Assembly (NCBI RefSeq): GCF_011682145.1
Contig: NZ_WHJH01000002.1
Location: 245,205-309,204, forward strand
Reading direction: 5' to 3'
DNA: 64,000 bases
Source: Massilia mucilaginosa
GTDB taxonomy: Bacteria > Pseudomonadota > Gammaproteobacteria > Burkholderiales > Burkholderiaceae_D
The notes under the pieces were generated by a model that was given only the letters and a program-made list of their open reading frames with translations, had not been told where the DNA came from and ran no database searches. How positions within the stretch are numbered: the first letter of the stretch is position 1; each line of letters starts with the position of its first letter. Made by a program: the position numbers and the translations under genes. Of this stretch, positions 20,571 through 30,022 are shown piece by piece.

Positions 20571-21575
20571 ATGACCGTTCCAGTCAACCGCGGCGCCCTC
20601 GCAGCGATGACGATCGCGCTGACGCTGGCATCGTCCTTGTCGCAGGCAGGCAGGTATGACACCGACCGTGCCGGGGCGACCGATCACCCGCTGGTGTCGC
20701 GCTACGCCGGATCGACCCTGTACCTGCATGGCGCGGAAAACCATGCGACCGCGCGCACCCTGGTCGCCGGCAAAGGCGGACCGGTGCAGCTGGCCGTGGA
20801 AGGGAAGGTCTCGAACCGGATGTACTTCGGGCCGGTCGGGCGCGGGTCGCTGGAAATCTTCCGCAACTACCAGGCGGCGCTGCGCGAGGCCGGCTTCGAG
20901 ACGCTGTACCAGTGCGAGACGGCCCAGTGCGAAAAGGATCGGGTCCAGTCGACCATGGTGCGCTGGCCCCGGGGCGTGCATTGGACCGGCGACGGCGGGA
21001 GCGACCCGTACATCATCCGCATCTTCGAATACAAGCCGGGCTTCCACTACATCCACGCGCGCAAGCAGACGCCGGATGGCACGGTGAACGTGCAGATCGC
21101 GCTGCGTACCGGCGAGGAGAGCGATGCCAGCAAGGGCCGCGCGCAGCAGTTCATGCAGGTGATCGAATCGGCCAGTGTGGAGCAGGGCAAGGTGACGGTC
21201 GACGCCAGCGCGATCGGCGCGGCGCTCAGGAAGGATGGCCGCATCGCCCTGTACGGCATTCTGTTCGACACCAACAAGGCGGTGATCAAGCCGGAGTCGA
21301 AGGACACGCTCGAACAGATGGCCAGGTCGCTCAAGAACGACCCGGGCATGAATGTGTTCATCGTCGGGCATACGGATAACCAGGGCGCGGTCGAGGCCAA
21401 TCTTGGGCTGTCGCGCAAGCGCGCGCAGGCGGTGGCCGATGCCTTGAGCGGGCAGTACGGGATCGCGGCGGCGCGCCTGCAGCCGCATGGCGTGGCCAAC
21501 CTGGCGCCGGCGGCCAGCAATACCGGCGACGACGGACGCGCGCGTAACCGCCGCGTGGAAATGGTGGTGCGCTGA
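20571..21575 (+). CDS. exported OmpA-family protein
   Basis: A 334-residue envelope protein with a Sec signal peptide (about residues 1-26, ending SSLSQAG). The N-terminal domain (about 30-200) resembles DUF4892-type domains found next to OmpA domains, but I hold that loosely. The C-terminal 100 residues are an OmpA-like peptidoglycan-binding domain with VFIVGHTDNQGAVEANLGLS and RARNRRVEMVVR. A strong start context (AAGGAGATTTTC before ATG) supports the start. Its stop overlaps the start of the next exported protein by one base. Confidence 0.85.
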   Translation: MTVPVNRGALAAMTIALTLASSLSQAGRYDTDRAGATDHPLVSRYAGSTLYLHGAENHATARTLVAGKGGPVQLAVEGKVSNRMYFGPVGRGSLEIFRNYQAALREAGFETLYQCETAQCEKDRVQSTMVRWPRGVHWTGDGGSDPYIIRIFEYKPGFHYIHARKQTPDGTVNVQIALRTGEESDASKGRAQQFMQVIESASVEQGKVTVDASAIGAALRKDGRIALYGILFDTNKAVIKPESKDTLEQMARSLKNDPGMNVFIVGHTDNQGAVEANLGLSRKRAQAVADALSGQYGIAAARLQPHGVANLAPAASNTGDDGRARNRRVEMVVR

Positions 21576-22354
21576 TGCTGGCCCGGGCAGTGATGCTTGC
21601 GACCTTGCTGGCAGGCGGCGTGGCCGCGGCCGCGCCGGCGATCGAACAAATTTTGCCGCCGGCCGGCTTGTACCGGCTCGATTCGGCGTCGACCAGCAGC
21701 ATGCCGGCACCGGCGCCGGCCAACCGTGTCGATACGCGCGTCGATGGCGCAAGCGGCGATATCGTGCGGCGCGAACGGGTGGCCGGGGCCGACTCGGGCG
21801 AGAAGGTTTATGAAGGCAAGGGACCGGTGACGCATTGCATCCGGCCGCGCAGGACGTCGGACGCGCTGTATTCGTCGGCGGTGGCGCTGGCGTCGTGCCC
21901 CGATCAATCGAGCCAGGTGGGCGCCGATGGGGTGCTGGTGCACACCGCGAACTGCCCGGCGGCGGTGGTGACGCTGACGATCCGGCGCATCGACAAGGTC
22001 ACGTGGGACTACGACACCGTCAGCGCCACGCGGGCCAGCGATCCGGCGGCCGACATGGGGTGGATGCGCCCCGTGCTCGAACGTGAGGCGGCACAGGGCA
22101 AGACGCCGGAAGCGCGCGCCAGGGCGGCGCAGCAGCTGCTTGATTTGCCGCGCTTGCAACGCGAGCTGGCGGAAAAGCAGGTGGCGCTGAATGTCGAATT
22201 TGCAAAAGCGCTGCGCAATGCGAAGACGCCCAGGGAGGCGGAGGCCGTGCGCGCGGCGATGGCGAAGTCGGGCAAGTCGGTGGCCACGCAGGCACGCCAG
22301 CGGGTGCGCTGGACGCGCATCGGAAACAGCTGCGCGGCCGCTGGCGGCGGCTGA
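21575..22354 (+). CDS. uncharacterised exported protein
   Basis: The 259-residue product has a signal peptide (MLARAVMLATLLAGGVAAAA). Its first half (PPAGLYRLDS, a paired-Cys region around THCIRPRR and ALASCPDQ) is reminiscent of DUF3617-type periplasmic proteins, but this is weak. The second half is a charged, probably alpha-helical region (REAAQGKTPEARARAAQQ). It is translationally coupled to the OmpA-like gene, so the two may act together at the envelope. Function unknown. Confidence 0.72.
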   Translation: MLARAVMLATLLAGGVAAAAPAIEQILPPAGLYRLDSASTSSMPAPAPANRVDTRVDGASGDIVRRERVAGADSGEKVYEGKGPVTHCIRPRRTSDALYSSAVALASCPDQSSQVGADGVLVHTANCPAAVVTLTIRRIDKVTWDYDTVSATRASDPAADMGWMRPVLEREAAQGKTPEARARAAQQLLDLPRLQRELAEKQVALNVEFAKALRNAKTPREAEAVRAAMAKSGKSVATQARQRVRWTRIGNSCAAAGGG

Positions 22355-22490
22355 GGCGGGGTGGCGGCGTCGCGCGGGCGCCACGTTTGCGGAATTGCTT
22401 ATGGGTAAAAAATGAAGAGTTGATGAAGCGCAACAATAGCTGGGACGCTTCCTGCAATGGTGAGGTTTCACCGCCAATCAGGAGGACATC

Positions 22491-22778
22491 ATGAAAGCTA
22501 TCTTTGTCGCCGTCGCCGTGTTTGCAGGCTTGTTGCTTGCGTCGGTCTGGAGCACGCCGCGCCAGATGCCGGGAGGGGCGGGGCTGATCGTCCAGCGCTC
22601 GGACAAGCCATGTCCTGCCAACAGCCATCTTGCAGGGACCAATTGCGTCTGTCCCGACGCGACCAGCTGGACCGGTGCCGAGTGCATGCAGGTGTGGTCC
22701 AATTCGAACCGCAATCTGGCTGCCGTAGCGCCGCCTCAGCCTAGCCTGGCCAAGTCGCGCCGGGTGGGCACTTACTGA
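22491..22778 (+). CDS. small exported Cys-containing protein, function unknown
   Basis: A perfect AGGAGG lies seven bases upstream of the ATG. The 95 residues start with a hydrophobic segment (MKAIFVAVAVFAGLLLASVW) that could be a signal peptide or anchor. The rest has four cysteines in the spacing CPANSHLAGTNCVCPDA and GAECMQVW, which suggests two disulfides in the periplasm or outside. No family recognised. Confidence 0.65.
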   Translation: MKAIFVAVAVFAGLLLASVWSTPRQMPGGAGLIVQRSDKPCPANSHLAGTNCVCPDATSWTGAECMQVWSNSNRNLAAVAPPQPSLAKSRRVGTY

Positions 22779-22851
22779 AAGGAACGAGGCTGCGGACGCC
22801 ATGGGGCGCCCGCAGCGTCCTTTCCGCCCGCGGCAAGCCGGAGAAATGAAC

Positions 22852-23208
22852 ATGGATAATGACTACATCGACGTGCGTGGCATGCGAATCAAGGTGGCGC
22901 GCTCGTTCGGCGCACGCCTGGCCGGCTTGCTGGGGCGGCGCGCGCTGGCGCCGGACGAGGCTCTGTTGCTGGCGCCCTGTTCCAACATGCACACCTTCTT
23001 CATGCGCTTTGCGATCGATGTCGTGTTTCTCGACAGCGATGGCCTGATCCTTGCGATCCACCGCGGCGTCAAGCCGTGGCGCGTCAGGGCCATGCGGCGC
23101 GCGCACGCCTGCCTTGAACTGGCCGGCGGTGGCGCGTTGCGGGCCGGGCTGACAGTGGGGCAGCGTCTGGCCAGGCTGGCGAACCACCGTCTGGACGTGG
23201 TTCGATGA
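22852..23208 (+). CDS. DUF192 family protein
   Basis: A 118-residue protein of the DUF192 family, whose members are small, often exported proteins of unclear role. The family motifs AGLLGRRALAPDEALLL, MHTFFMRFAIDVVFLD and HACLELAGG are clear. The ATG at 22852 is preferred because GGAG (22840-22843) lies eight bases before it; ATGs at 22846 and 22801 are in frame. No signal peptide is visible, so it may be cytoplasmic. It is convergent with the next gene. Confidence 0.8.
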   Translation: MDNDYIDVRGMRIKVARSFGARLAGLLGRRALAPDEALLLAPCSNMHTFFMRFAIDVVFLDSDGLILAIHRGVKPWRVRAMRRAHACLELAGGGALRAGLTVGQRLARLANHRLDVVR

Positions 23209-23260
23209 TCCGCGCACGCAACAGGAGCGACAGCGGCCGTGGCGCGGGGGAGAGGGGGAC

Positions 23261-23288
23261 GCGGCGGCCATCGGACGATGGCCGCCGC
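23261..23288. terminator. GC-rich hairpin between convergent genes
   Basis: A perfect 12-bp stem (GCGGCGGCCATC with its complement) closes a GGAC loop. It lies between the stops of the DUF192 gene and the minus-strand DUF945-like gene. There is no clear T-tract in either direction, so it is a possible bidirectional terminator rather than a sure one. Confidence 0.5.
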
Positions 23289-23332
23289 TTGATGCGACGC
23301 TTGCGTGCGGCTTGTTCGGGCTTAGCCGGTGA

Positions 23333-24637
23333 TCACTTGCTGCGGCGTGCCGGTTTCCTGGCGCCGGCGGCCGGCTTCTTGCCCGCGCCGGCCGGCAGGG
23401 CGATGGCCTTGCCGTTGACGCTCAGCTGGCCCGCCTTGTAGTCGAGCATCGACACCAGCACGTCGCCCTCGAGCCGCGCATAGCCCGCATCGACGGCCAT
23501 GTTCACATACACGTCGGTGGTCGACTTGACGGTGGCGTCGATCGCTTCGGGCGATGGCGTTTCGGCCTGCTTGGCCGCCTGCGACACCGTCATCTTGCGC
23601 GTCACGGCAGCCACCAGCGCGAGCGGCACGCGCAGCTCGAAGCGCGCATCCATTTTCTTGATCAGCGCGGCGGTCGTTTTGAAGTCCTTCTCGACCGTCT
23701 TGCCCAGCGAGAAGCGGCCTTTCAACAGCGCGCGGTGACCCAGGTAGCCGACGCTCATCTCGGTCAGCTCGATGGCCGTGCCGCGCGCCGACATGCCCTT
23801 GGCGAAGGCCTTGATCTGCGGGCCGAAATCGTCCAGCTTCGGCTCGGCGCCGGGCTTGGTCTTTTTCCTGATATCACTGCTTAATTGCTCGAACGCTTTC
23901 AGGTCGAGCTTGCTCATGCGCATGGATGCGCGCAAGTCATCGATTTTTTCGTCCAGGACCGTGATCAGCTCGATGCGCAAGTCGCTACCGAGGTCGTAGT
24001 CCTTGCCGTTCGGCTCAACCACGGACGTTACCGACAGCTTCTCCATCTTCATGCTGAACGGTTTGTCCTTGCCGCTGACCTCGATCGACTTGGCATCGGC
24101 CCGCGCCGCGCCGATCCAGACGTCGTCGCTGTTGCGCGTCTGCTTGCCTTCCAGGGTGATGTTGTTGACGGTCATCTTGCCCGATTTACTGTCGAGCACG
24201 AACACTGGCCAGCTGCCGGTGCTGGTCAGGGTACGGCCGGCCGCGTCGCTGAGCATATTGAGCTTGAGCGCGCTCCACGACCAGCTTTGTTCGTTCACGA
24301 CGGCGTAATTGTGCGCGGGCACCGAGAAATCGAAAGCGATCATGCCGCCTGCGGCCGGCGTGCGCGTGAGCGTGTATGGACGCGCCGAACCGAAGACTTT
24401 TTTCAGCTTCTCGGCGGTCGGCGGGCTGAACTCGTAGACCGCCAGCTTGTCCAGGATGGGAATCGGATTGCCCTTGGCCATACCGAAACTCTGTTCCAGT
24501 TCGAATGTGGCCGATTCCATGGCCTCGGCCATGTTCGACGCGATCTTGGCGGCGGGCGCCTTGGCGCTGTCGGTCGCGTTGGCGGCCATGGCCGGGAAGG
24601 AGGCCAGCAGGGCCGTGCACAGGAGAAGTTTTTTCAC
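23333..24637 (-). CDS. exported DUF945 (YdgA-like) protein
   Basis: The GTG at 24637 is chosen because it opens a textbook signal peptide (VKKLLLCTALLASFPAMA); an upstream TTG in frame would bury it. The 434-residue product resembles DUF945/YdgA proteins in overall layout: an exported beta-rich protein with NYAVVNEQSWSWSALKLNM and the C-terminal GRFSLGKTVEKDFK region. DUF945 function is poorly defined. A basic Ala- and Lys-rich tail ends the protein. Confidence 0.65.
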   Translation of the reverse strand: MKKLLLCTALLASFPAMAANATDSAKAPAAKIASNMAEAMESATFELEQSFGMAKGNPIPILDKLAVYEFSPPTAEKLKKVFGSARPYTLTRTPAAGGMIAFDFSVPAHNYAVVNEQSWSWSALKLNMLSDAAGRTLTSTGSWPVFVLDSKSGKMTVNNITLEGKQTRNSDDVWIGAARADAKSIEVSGKDKPFSMKMEKLSVTSVVEPNGKDYDLGSDLRIELITVLDEKIDDLRASMRMSKLDLKAFEQLSSDIRKKTKPGAEPKLDDFGPQIKAFAKGMSARGTAIELTEMSVGYLGHRALLKGRFSLGKTVEKDFKTTAALIKKMDARFELRVPLALVAAVTRKMTVSQAAKQAETPSPEAIDATVKSTTDVYVNMAVDAGYARLEGDVLVSMLDYKAGQLSVNGKAIALPAGAGKKPAAGARKPARRSK

Positions 24638-24688
24638 TGGGAATAGATTGGCAAATAGATAATGTTCAGCATTATCGGGCAAATGTGT

Positions 24689-25885
24689 TTACTTGTCATT
24701 AAGCATTTTCTGTGCTGGTGAATATGCAACATATTGGACGGCCGGCATGGCCTGCGCCAGTTGGCGAGGCGTTCCGTTCAGTCCGCTCCACGCTCCCGGC
24801 AGCGCCGCCTGGATGACGTTGACCGGCGCGCCTGGCGCCCGGTGCGCCGCGCAGCGCGCCTGCGTCGCCTCGCCATCGTCGCCCCACACGTCGGGGATCA
24901 GGTCGCTGCCGATGCGTGCCAGGATCGCGTCCATGGCTGCGTAATCCCTGGCCATGCAGGCAAAGTAGGCGAATGCGTTCAGGTTCCACGCGGCCGGATA
25001 CAGCCTGACCAGGTGGTCGAAGCTGGCGCGCATGGTCGGCCAGTCGGCGCGCCCGGCGTCGAACAGGCGCCCGTGATATTCGGTCTGGTCCATGAACCAG
25101 TAGATGCGCGCATACATCGACGGCTGCTCCTTGCCGGCGGCATGGCTGGCGTCGTGGGCCAGACGCGCCACGCCATCGGGCGTGCCGCCCCAGCGCGGGT
25201 GCGAGTACAGCGCCGCGGTGAAATAGGCCGCGTGATAGTTCGGATGGCGCGCCAGCGCCTCGCGCACCTTCTTGCGGTAGCCGGCGGCGGACATGCCGTC
25301 CACGTACGGCGCCACGCTGAGCATGGCGCGGTGCCATTCCGGATCGTTGGCCCTGGCGGCCATGAGACGGGTTTTTTCCAGTATGCGCATGGCCACCTCG
25401 GCGCCGTACGAGACGGCGTCGCGCTGCTGTTCCGGCAGCTTGCTGAACAAGCCGCTGCCGCGCGCCACGTGCAGCCGGCCCAGTTGCAGGTACACGCCGA
25501 ACAGGCGTGCCGGCACCGACTTCGGATAGCCGGCCTGCCATTCGCGCGCCTGCTCTTCCACCGCCTCCCAATAATCCGTGTCGGTGGTCTGGGTGCCGAA
25601 GCGGCGCAGCTGGTTGTAGAAGATGGCCAGTTTCCACAGCCCGCTCGGGGTGCGCTGGCCGGCGTGGTTCAGGGTGCGGTACAGCGCTTCGAGACGCTGG
25701 AAGTCGCCCGCCATCAGATAGCGCGCGGTTTCCTGCCTGATCGCTTCGTGCACGCGCGTTTCCGCATCCGCCGGCGGATTGTCCGTTGCGGCCGGGGCGG
25801 CGGCATGGCTGCACAAGGCCGCCGACAGGCAGGCCAGTGCGAAGAAGGAGCGGGTGCCCCGGGAAATGCGCGCAAATGTCGTCAT
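24689..25885 (-). CDS. exported protein, possibly DUF4034 family
   Basis: The ATG at 25885 is preferred because AAGGGA lies five bases upstream and it opens a signal peptide (MTTFARISRGTRSFFALACL). The mature part (about 370 residues) is helical with many aromatic residues (YHAAYFTAALYSHPRWGG, AWNLNAFAYFACMARDYAAM), like TPR-type DUF4034 proteins. That assignment is from memory and tentative. It may be cotranscribed with the DUF945-like gene, which starts about 50 bases downstream. Confidence 0.6.
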   Translation of the reverse strand: MTTFARISRGTRSFFALACLSAALCSHAAAPAATDNPPADAETRVHEAIRQETARYLMAGDFQRLEALYRTLNHAGQRTPSGLWKLAIFYNQLRRFGTQTTDTDYWEAVEEQAREWQAGYPKSVPARLFGVYLQLGRLHVARGSGLFSKLPEQQRDAVSYGAEVAMRILEKTRLMAARANDPEWHRAMLSVAPYVDGMSAAGYRKKVREALARHPNYHAAYFTAALYSHPRWGGTPDGVARLAHDASHAAGKEQPSMYARIYWFMDQTEYHGRLFDAGRADWPTMRASFDHLVRLYPAAWNLNAFAYFACMARDYAAMDAILARIGSDLIPDVWGDDGEATQARCAAHRAPGAPVNVIQAALPGAWSGLNGTPRQLAQAMPAVQYVAYSPAQKMLNDK

Positions 25886-26156
25886 GATGTCCCTTTCAAG
25901 GCCGGATGGCGCCATGAACCGCATCCATGGCAGGGAAATAATGACAGTGTGCAACTCTTTGCGGTCTGCGAAAACGCAAGAGATCAGTGTGGCTGATGGC
26001 GAAAGAACCCATATCCGCTTCCTGGCCGTGCCTGGTATTTCAATATTGCTTTAGCTGCCATCCAGCTTGACGGGGCGGGTGCGTTGCAGTTGCATCCCGC
26101 ATATCGTTTCAAGCGTTACAATAGCGGCTTCCCACTTCACTGCTAGAGAATCCGCC

Positions 26157-27395
26157 ATGGCCGTTAATTCCCCTCTGCCCGTCGCCGCCGACCTGAAGCC
26201 CGTCAACGGGATCGAGATCGGTTTTGCCGAAGCCGGCATCAAGAAGCCCAACCGCAAGGACATCCTGGTGATGAAGCTGGCCGACACGGCCACCGTGGCC
26301 GGCGTGTTCACCACCAACCGTTTCTGCGCCGCGCCGGTGCAGGTCAGCAAAGCCAATCTGGCGGCGGTGGCCGCCGGCGGCGCGCCGATCCGCGCGCTGG
26401 TGGTCAACACCGGCAACGCCAACGCCGGCACCGGCGAGACCGGTCTTGCCAGCGCCAACGCCACCTGCGCCGCGCTGGCCAAGCTGCTCGCCTGCGAGCC
26501 GCACCAGATCCTGCCGTTTTCGACCGGCGTGATCCTCGAGCCGCTGCCGGTCGACAAAGTCGTCGGCGCGCTGCCGGCCGCCATCGGCAACCTGAAAGCC
26601 GACAACTGGTTCAACGCCGCCGAGGCGATCATGACCACCGACACCCAGCCGAAGGCGGCCTCGCGCACGGTCGACATCTGCGGCCACAGCGTGACCATGA
26701 CCGGCATCAGCAAAGGGGCCGGCATGATCCGCCCGAACATGGCCACCATGCTCGGCTACCTGGCGATCGACGCCAAGGTCTCGCAAGAGGTCTTGAATGA
26801 ACTGGTCAAGCACGCGGCCGACCATTCGTTCAACTGCATCACCATCGACGGCGACACCTCGACCAACGATTCCTTCATGCTGATCGCCACCGGCACCGGC
26901 AGCCTGGCCATTGCCAACACCGATTCGACCGAGTACGCCGAACTGAAAACCGCGGTGACCGACATCGCCCGTTCGCTGGCGCAGATGATCATCCGCGACG
27001 GCGAAGGCGCCACCAAGTTCATCACCGTCACGGTGGAAGAGGGCGGCAACATGGAAGAGTGCCGCAAGATCGCCTACTCGATCGCCCATTCGCCGCTGGT
27101 GAAAACCGCGTTCTTCGCGTCCGACCCGAACCTGGGCCGCATCCTGTGCGCGATCGGCTACGCCGGCGTGGACGACCTCGACGTGACCCGCCTCGATCTC
27201 TACCTCGACGATGTGCTGGTGGCCAAAAGCGGCGGGCGCAATCCGGCCTACCAGGAAGCGGACGGCCAGCGCGTGATGCAAAAGAGCGAAATCACGGTGC
27301 GCGTGCGCCTCGGGCGCGGCGCCCACAGCGCCACCGTCTGGACCTGCGACCTGTCGCACGAGTACGTGACCATCAACGCCGACTACCGTTCCTGA
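26157..27395 (+). CDS. argJ: bifunctional ornithine acetyltransferase / N-acetylglutamate synthase
   Basis: ArgJ recycles the acetyl group in arginine biosynthesis. The start [12 protein letters not shown] gives a usual length of 412 residues. The self-cleavage region is visible as [19 protein letters not shown], where the protein is cut before the Thr of MATML to give alpha and beta chains. A TACAAT box at 26117-26122 may be its -10, but no clear -35 was found. It heads the plus-strand group with the ATPase and NUDIX genes. Confidence 0.96.
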   Translation: MAVNSPLPVAADLKPVNGIEIGFAEAGIKKPNRKDILVMKLADTATVAGVFTTNRFCAAPVQVSKANLAAVAAGGAPIRALVVNTGNANAGTGETGLASANATCAALAKLLACEPHQILPFSTGVILEPLPVDKVVGALPAAIGNLKADNWFNAAEAIMTTDTQPKAASRTVDICGHSVTMTGISKGAGMIRPNMATMLGYLAIDAKVSQEVLNELVKHAADHSFNCITIDGDTSTNDSFMLIATGTGSLAIANTDSTEYAELKTAVTDIARSLAQMIIRDGEGATKFITVTVEEGGNMEECRKIAYSIAHSPLVKTAFFASDPNLGRILCAIGYAGVDDLDVTRLDLYLDDVLVAKSGGRNPAYQEADGQRVMQKSEITVRVRLGRGAHSATVWTCDLSHEYVTINADYRS

Positions 27396-27403
27396 GTCGC
27401 GCC

Positions 27404-28282
27404 TTGACGACGCCACTCGAACAATTCCTGCGCCGCGCCGAGGCCCTGCTGCAGCGGGTCGAGGCGGTGCTGCCGCCGGCCTGCCCGCGCGAGCCCGACT
27501 GGCGCCTTGGTGTCGCTTTCCGCTGGCGCAAGCGCCCCGGCAGCAACGTCAATTACCTGCAGCCGGTGCAGCACGCGGCGACCATCGCGCTGTCGGACCT
27601 GCATAACGTGGGGCCGCAAAAGCAGCAGATCGAGCGCAACACGCGCCAGTTCGTGCAGGGGCGCCCGGCCAACAACGTGCTGCTGACCGGCGCGCGCGGG
27701 ACCGGCAAGTCGTCGCTGATCAAGGCGTGTTTGAACGAATTCGCCGCCGACGGCCTGCGCCTGATCGAAGTCGACAAGGCCGACCTGGCCGAACTACCCG
27801 ATATCGTCGACCTGGTGGCGGGACGTCCCGAGCGCTTCATCATCTTTTGCGACGACCTCTCGTTCGAAGAAGGCGAGGCCGGTTACAAGGCGCTCAAGGT
27901 GGCGCTCGACGGCAGTATCGCGGCGCAGTCGGACAATGTGCTGATCTACGCCACCTCGAACCGGCGCCACCTGCTGCCGGAAAAAACCAGCGACAACGCC
28001 AGCTACAAGCATGGTGCCGACGGCGACCTGCATCCGGGCGAAACGGTGGAAGAGCGCATTTCGCTGTCCGAGCGCTTCGGCCTGTGGCTGTCGTTCTATC
28101 CGTTCAAGCAGGACGACTACCTCGACATCGCGGCGCACTGGCTGGCCAGTTTCGGCTGCAGCGCGCAGCAGATCGAAGCAGCTCGCCCGGAAGCGCTGCA
28201 ATGGGCTCTGCTGCGCGGTTCGCGCTCGGGCCGGGTGGCGTGGCAGTTCGCGCGCGACTACGCGGGAAGGCTGCCGGAATGA
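27404..28282 (+). CDS. DUF815 family AAA-type ATPase
   Basis: A 292-residue P-loop ATPase of the DUF815 family. The P-loop LLTGARGTGKSSLIKA is near residue 91 and the Walker B FIIFCDDLSFEE follows about 45 residues later. The role of the family is not established. The start is a TTG at 27404 (LTTPLEQFLRR), eight bases after the argJ stop; the frame is open further upstream but only inside argJ. It overlaps the NUDIX gene by four bases. Confidence 0.82.
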   Translation: MTTPLEQFLRRAEALLQRVEAVLPPACPREPDWRLGVAFRWRKRPGSNVNYLQPVQHAATIALSDLHNVGPQKQQIERNTRQFVQGRPANNVLLTGARGTGKSSLIKACLNEFAADGLRLIEVDKADLAELPDIVDLVAGRPERFIIFCDDLSFEEGEAGYKALKVALDGSIAAQSDNVLIYATSNRRHLLPEKTSDNASYKHGADGDLHPGETVEERISLSERFGLWLSFYPFKQDDYLDIAAHWLASFGCSAQQIEAARPEALQWALLRGSRSGRVAWQFARDYAGRLPE

Positions 28283-28689
28283 ACGACATCAAGACCAAAA
28301 AACCGATCGATGTCGCGGTCGGCATTTTGATGAAACCGAATGGCGACGTGCTGCTTGGCCAGCGTCCGGCCGGCAAACCGTACGACGGCTATTGGGAATT
28401 CCCTGGTGGGAAAGTGGAAAGCGGCGAAGCCCTGCTCGACGCGCTCAAACGCGAATTCGTCGAGGAGCTTGGCGTTCATATCCTGAGCGCGAGCGAATGG
28501 TGCGGGGTCGAGCACGTGTACGAACACGCGCATGTGCGCCTGCACTTCTTTATCAGCCGCGAGTGGCGGGGCGAACCGCAAAGCCTGGAAGGGCAGGCCT
28601 TTGCGTGGCAGGGCGTGGTCGGCGTCTCGCCGCTGCTGCCGGCCACCATTCCGCTGCTCGCCTGCCTCGACCAGGTGCGCTACCCGTAA
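28279..28689 (+). CDS. NUDIX hydrolase, MutT-like
   Basis: The 136-residue protein carries a full Nudix box, from GGKVESGEALLDALKREF through VEELGV. It resembles MutT, which hydrolyses 8-oxo-dGTP, and the argJ-ATPase-mutT order is common in beta-proteobacteria. The actual substrate is not shown by sequence. ATGA overlap with the DUF815 gene implies coupled translation. Confidence 0.9.
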   Translation: MNDIKTKKPIDVAVGILMKPNGDVLLGQRPAGKPYDGYWEFPGGKVESGEALLDALKREFVEELGVHILSASEWCGVEHVYEHAHVRLHFFISREWRGEPQSLEGQAFAWQGVVGVSPLLPATIPLLACLDQVRYP

Positions 28690-28746
28690 GCTTTTTCGCC
28701 ACCGTATTTTGCCGCTCCGGCAAACCAACGCACCGCAAGGAAGTCC

Positions 28747-30003
28747 GTGAAAATTATTGTGCTCGGTAGTGGCGTGGTCGGTACCACGTCGGCCTATTTT
28801 CTGGCCAGGGCCGGCCACGAAGTGACTGTCATCGAGCGCCAGGACGGCGCCGCGCTGGAAACGAGTTTCGCCAACGCCGGCGAAGTCTCGTCGGGCATGG
28901 CCGCGCCGTGGGCCGCGCCGGGCATCCCGATGAAAGCCCTGCGCTGGCTGGCCATGCAACACAGCCCGCTGGTGATCCGCCCTTCGTTCGATCCGCGCAT
29001 GTGGCGCTGGCTGTTCCAGATGCTGGGCAACTGCAATCCGGCCAGCTACGCCGTCAACAAGAGCCGCATGGTGCGCCTGGCCGAGTACAGCCGCGATTCG
29101 CTCATTGCGCTGCGCAAGGAGACCGGGATCGCCTACGACCACCGCAGCAAGGGTACCTTGCAGGTGTTCCGCAATCCGCGCCAGCTCGATGAAGCGCAGG
29201 ACGACATCGCGGTCCTCCAGCGCTACGGCGTGCCGCATGCGCTGCTCGACGCGCTCGGCTGCGAAGCGGTGGAGCCGGCGCTGGCGCGGGTGCGCGGCAA
29301 GATCGTCGGCGGCCTGCACCTGCCGGGCGACGAAACCGGCGACTGCTTCAAGTTCACCCAGGCGCTGGCGCGGATGGCGCTTGAGGCGGGCGTGGTTTTC
29401 CGCAACGGCGTCCAGATCCGCCGCCTGCTGCACGAGGGCGGCGCCGTCACGGCGGTCGATACCTCGCTGGGGGAACTCAAGGCCGATGCCTTCGTGATGG
29501 CGCTGGGGAGCTATTCGCCGCTGATGCTGGCGCCTTTGGGGATCAAGATACCGGTGTATCCGGTCAAGGGCTATTCGATCACCTTGCCGATCGTCGACGC
29601 CGCCAGCGCGCCCGAGTCGACCATCATGGAAGAAACCTACAAGGTCGGCATCACGCGCCTGGGCGAGCGGATCCGGGTGGGCGGCACGGCCGAAATCGCC
29701 GGCTACGACCTGCGCCTGCACGACGCGCGCCGCGCCACCCTGGTGCATGCGGTGAGCGAGCTGTTTCCGGGCGGGGGCGATGTGGAGAAGGCCACCTTCT
29801 GGTGCGGACTGCGTCCGATGACACCGGACGGCACCCCGGTGATCGGGCCGACCCGCTATCGCAACCTGTTTCTCAATACCGGACACGGCACCCTGGGCTG
29901 GACCATGTCGTGCGGTTCGGCGCGGGTGCTGGCCGACCTGGTGTCGGGACGCGCGCCCGAGATCGATACCGAAGGCTTGTTCATGAGCCGCTACGGGGCT
30001 TGA
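28747..30003 (+). CDS. dadA: D-amino-acid dehydrogenase (DadA family)
   Basis: An FAD-dependent oxidoreductase that oxidises D-amino acids to 2-oxo acids and ammonia. The 418-residue product begins with the FAD-binding motif [19 protein letters not shown] and ends with the DadA/DAO signature [16 protein letters not shown] and [19 protein letters not shown]. The start is GTG at 28747 with AAGGAAG four bases upstream. It is convergent with the histidine kinase; a 12-bp perfect palindrome GCCGGCGCCGGC at 30011-30022 lies between the stops. Confidence 0.93.
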   Translation: MKIIVLGSGVVGTTSAYFLARAGHEVTVIERQDGAALETSFANAGEVSSGMAAPWAAPGIPMKALRWLAMQHSPLVIRPSFDPRMWRWLFQMLGNCNPASYAVNKSRMVRLAEYSRDSLIALRKETGIAYDHRSKGTLQVFRNPRQLDEAQDDIAVLQRYGVPHALLDALGCEAVEPALARVRGKIVGGLHLPGDETGDCFKFTQALARMALEAGVVFRNGVQIRRLLHEGGAVTAVDTSLGELKADAFVMALGSYSPLMLAPLGIKIPVYPVKGYSITLPIVDAASAPESTIMEETYKVGITRLGERIRVGGTAEIAGYDLRLHDARRATLVHAVSELFPGGGDVEKATFWCGLRPMTPDGTPVIGPTRYRNLFLNTGHGTLGWTMSCGSARVLADLVSGRAPEIDTEGLFMSRYGA

Positions 30004-30022
30004 CGCCCCCGCCGGCGCCGGC

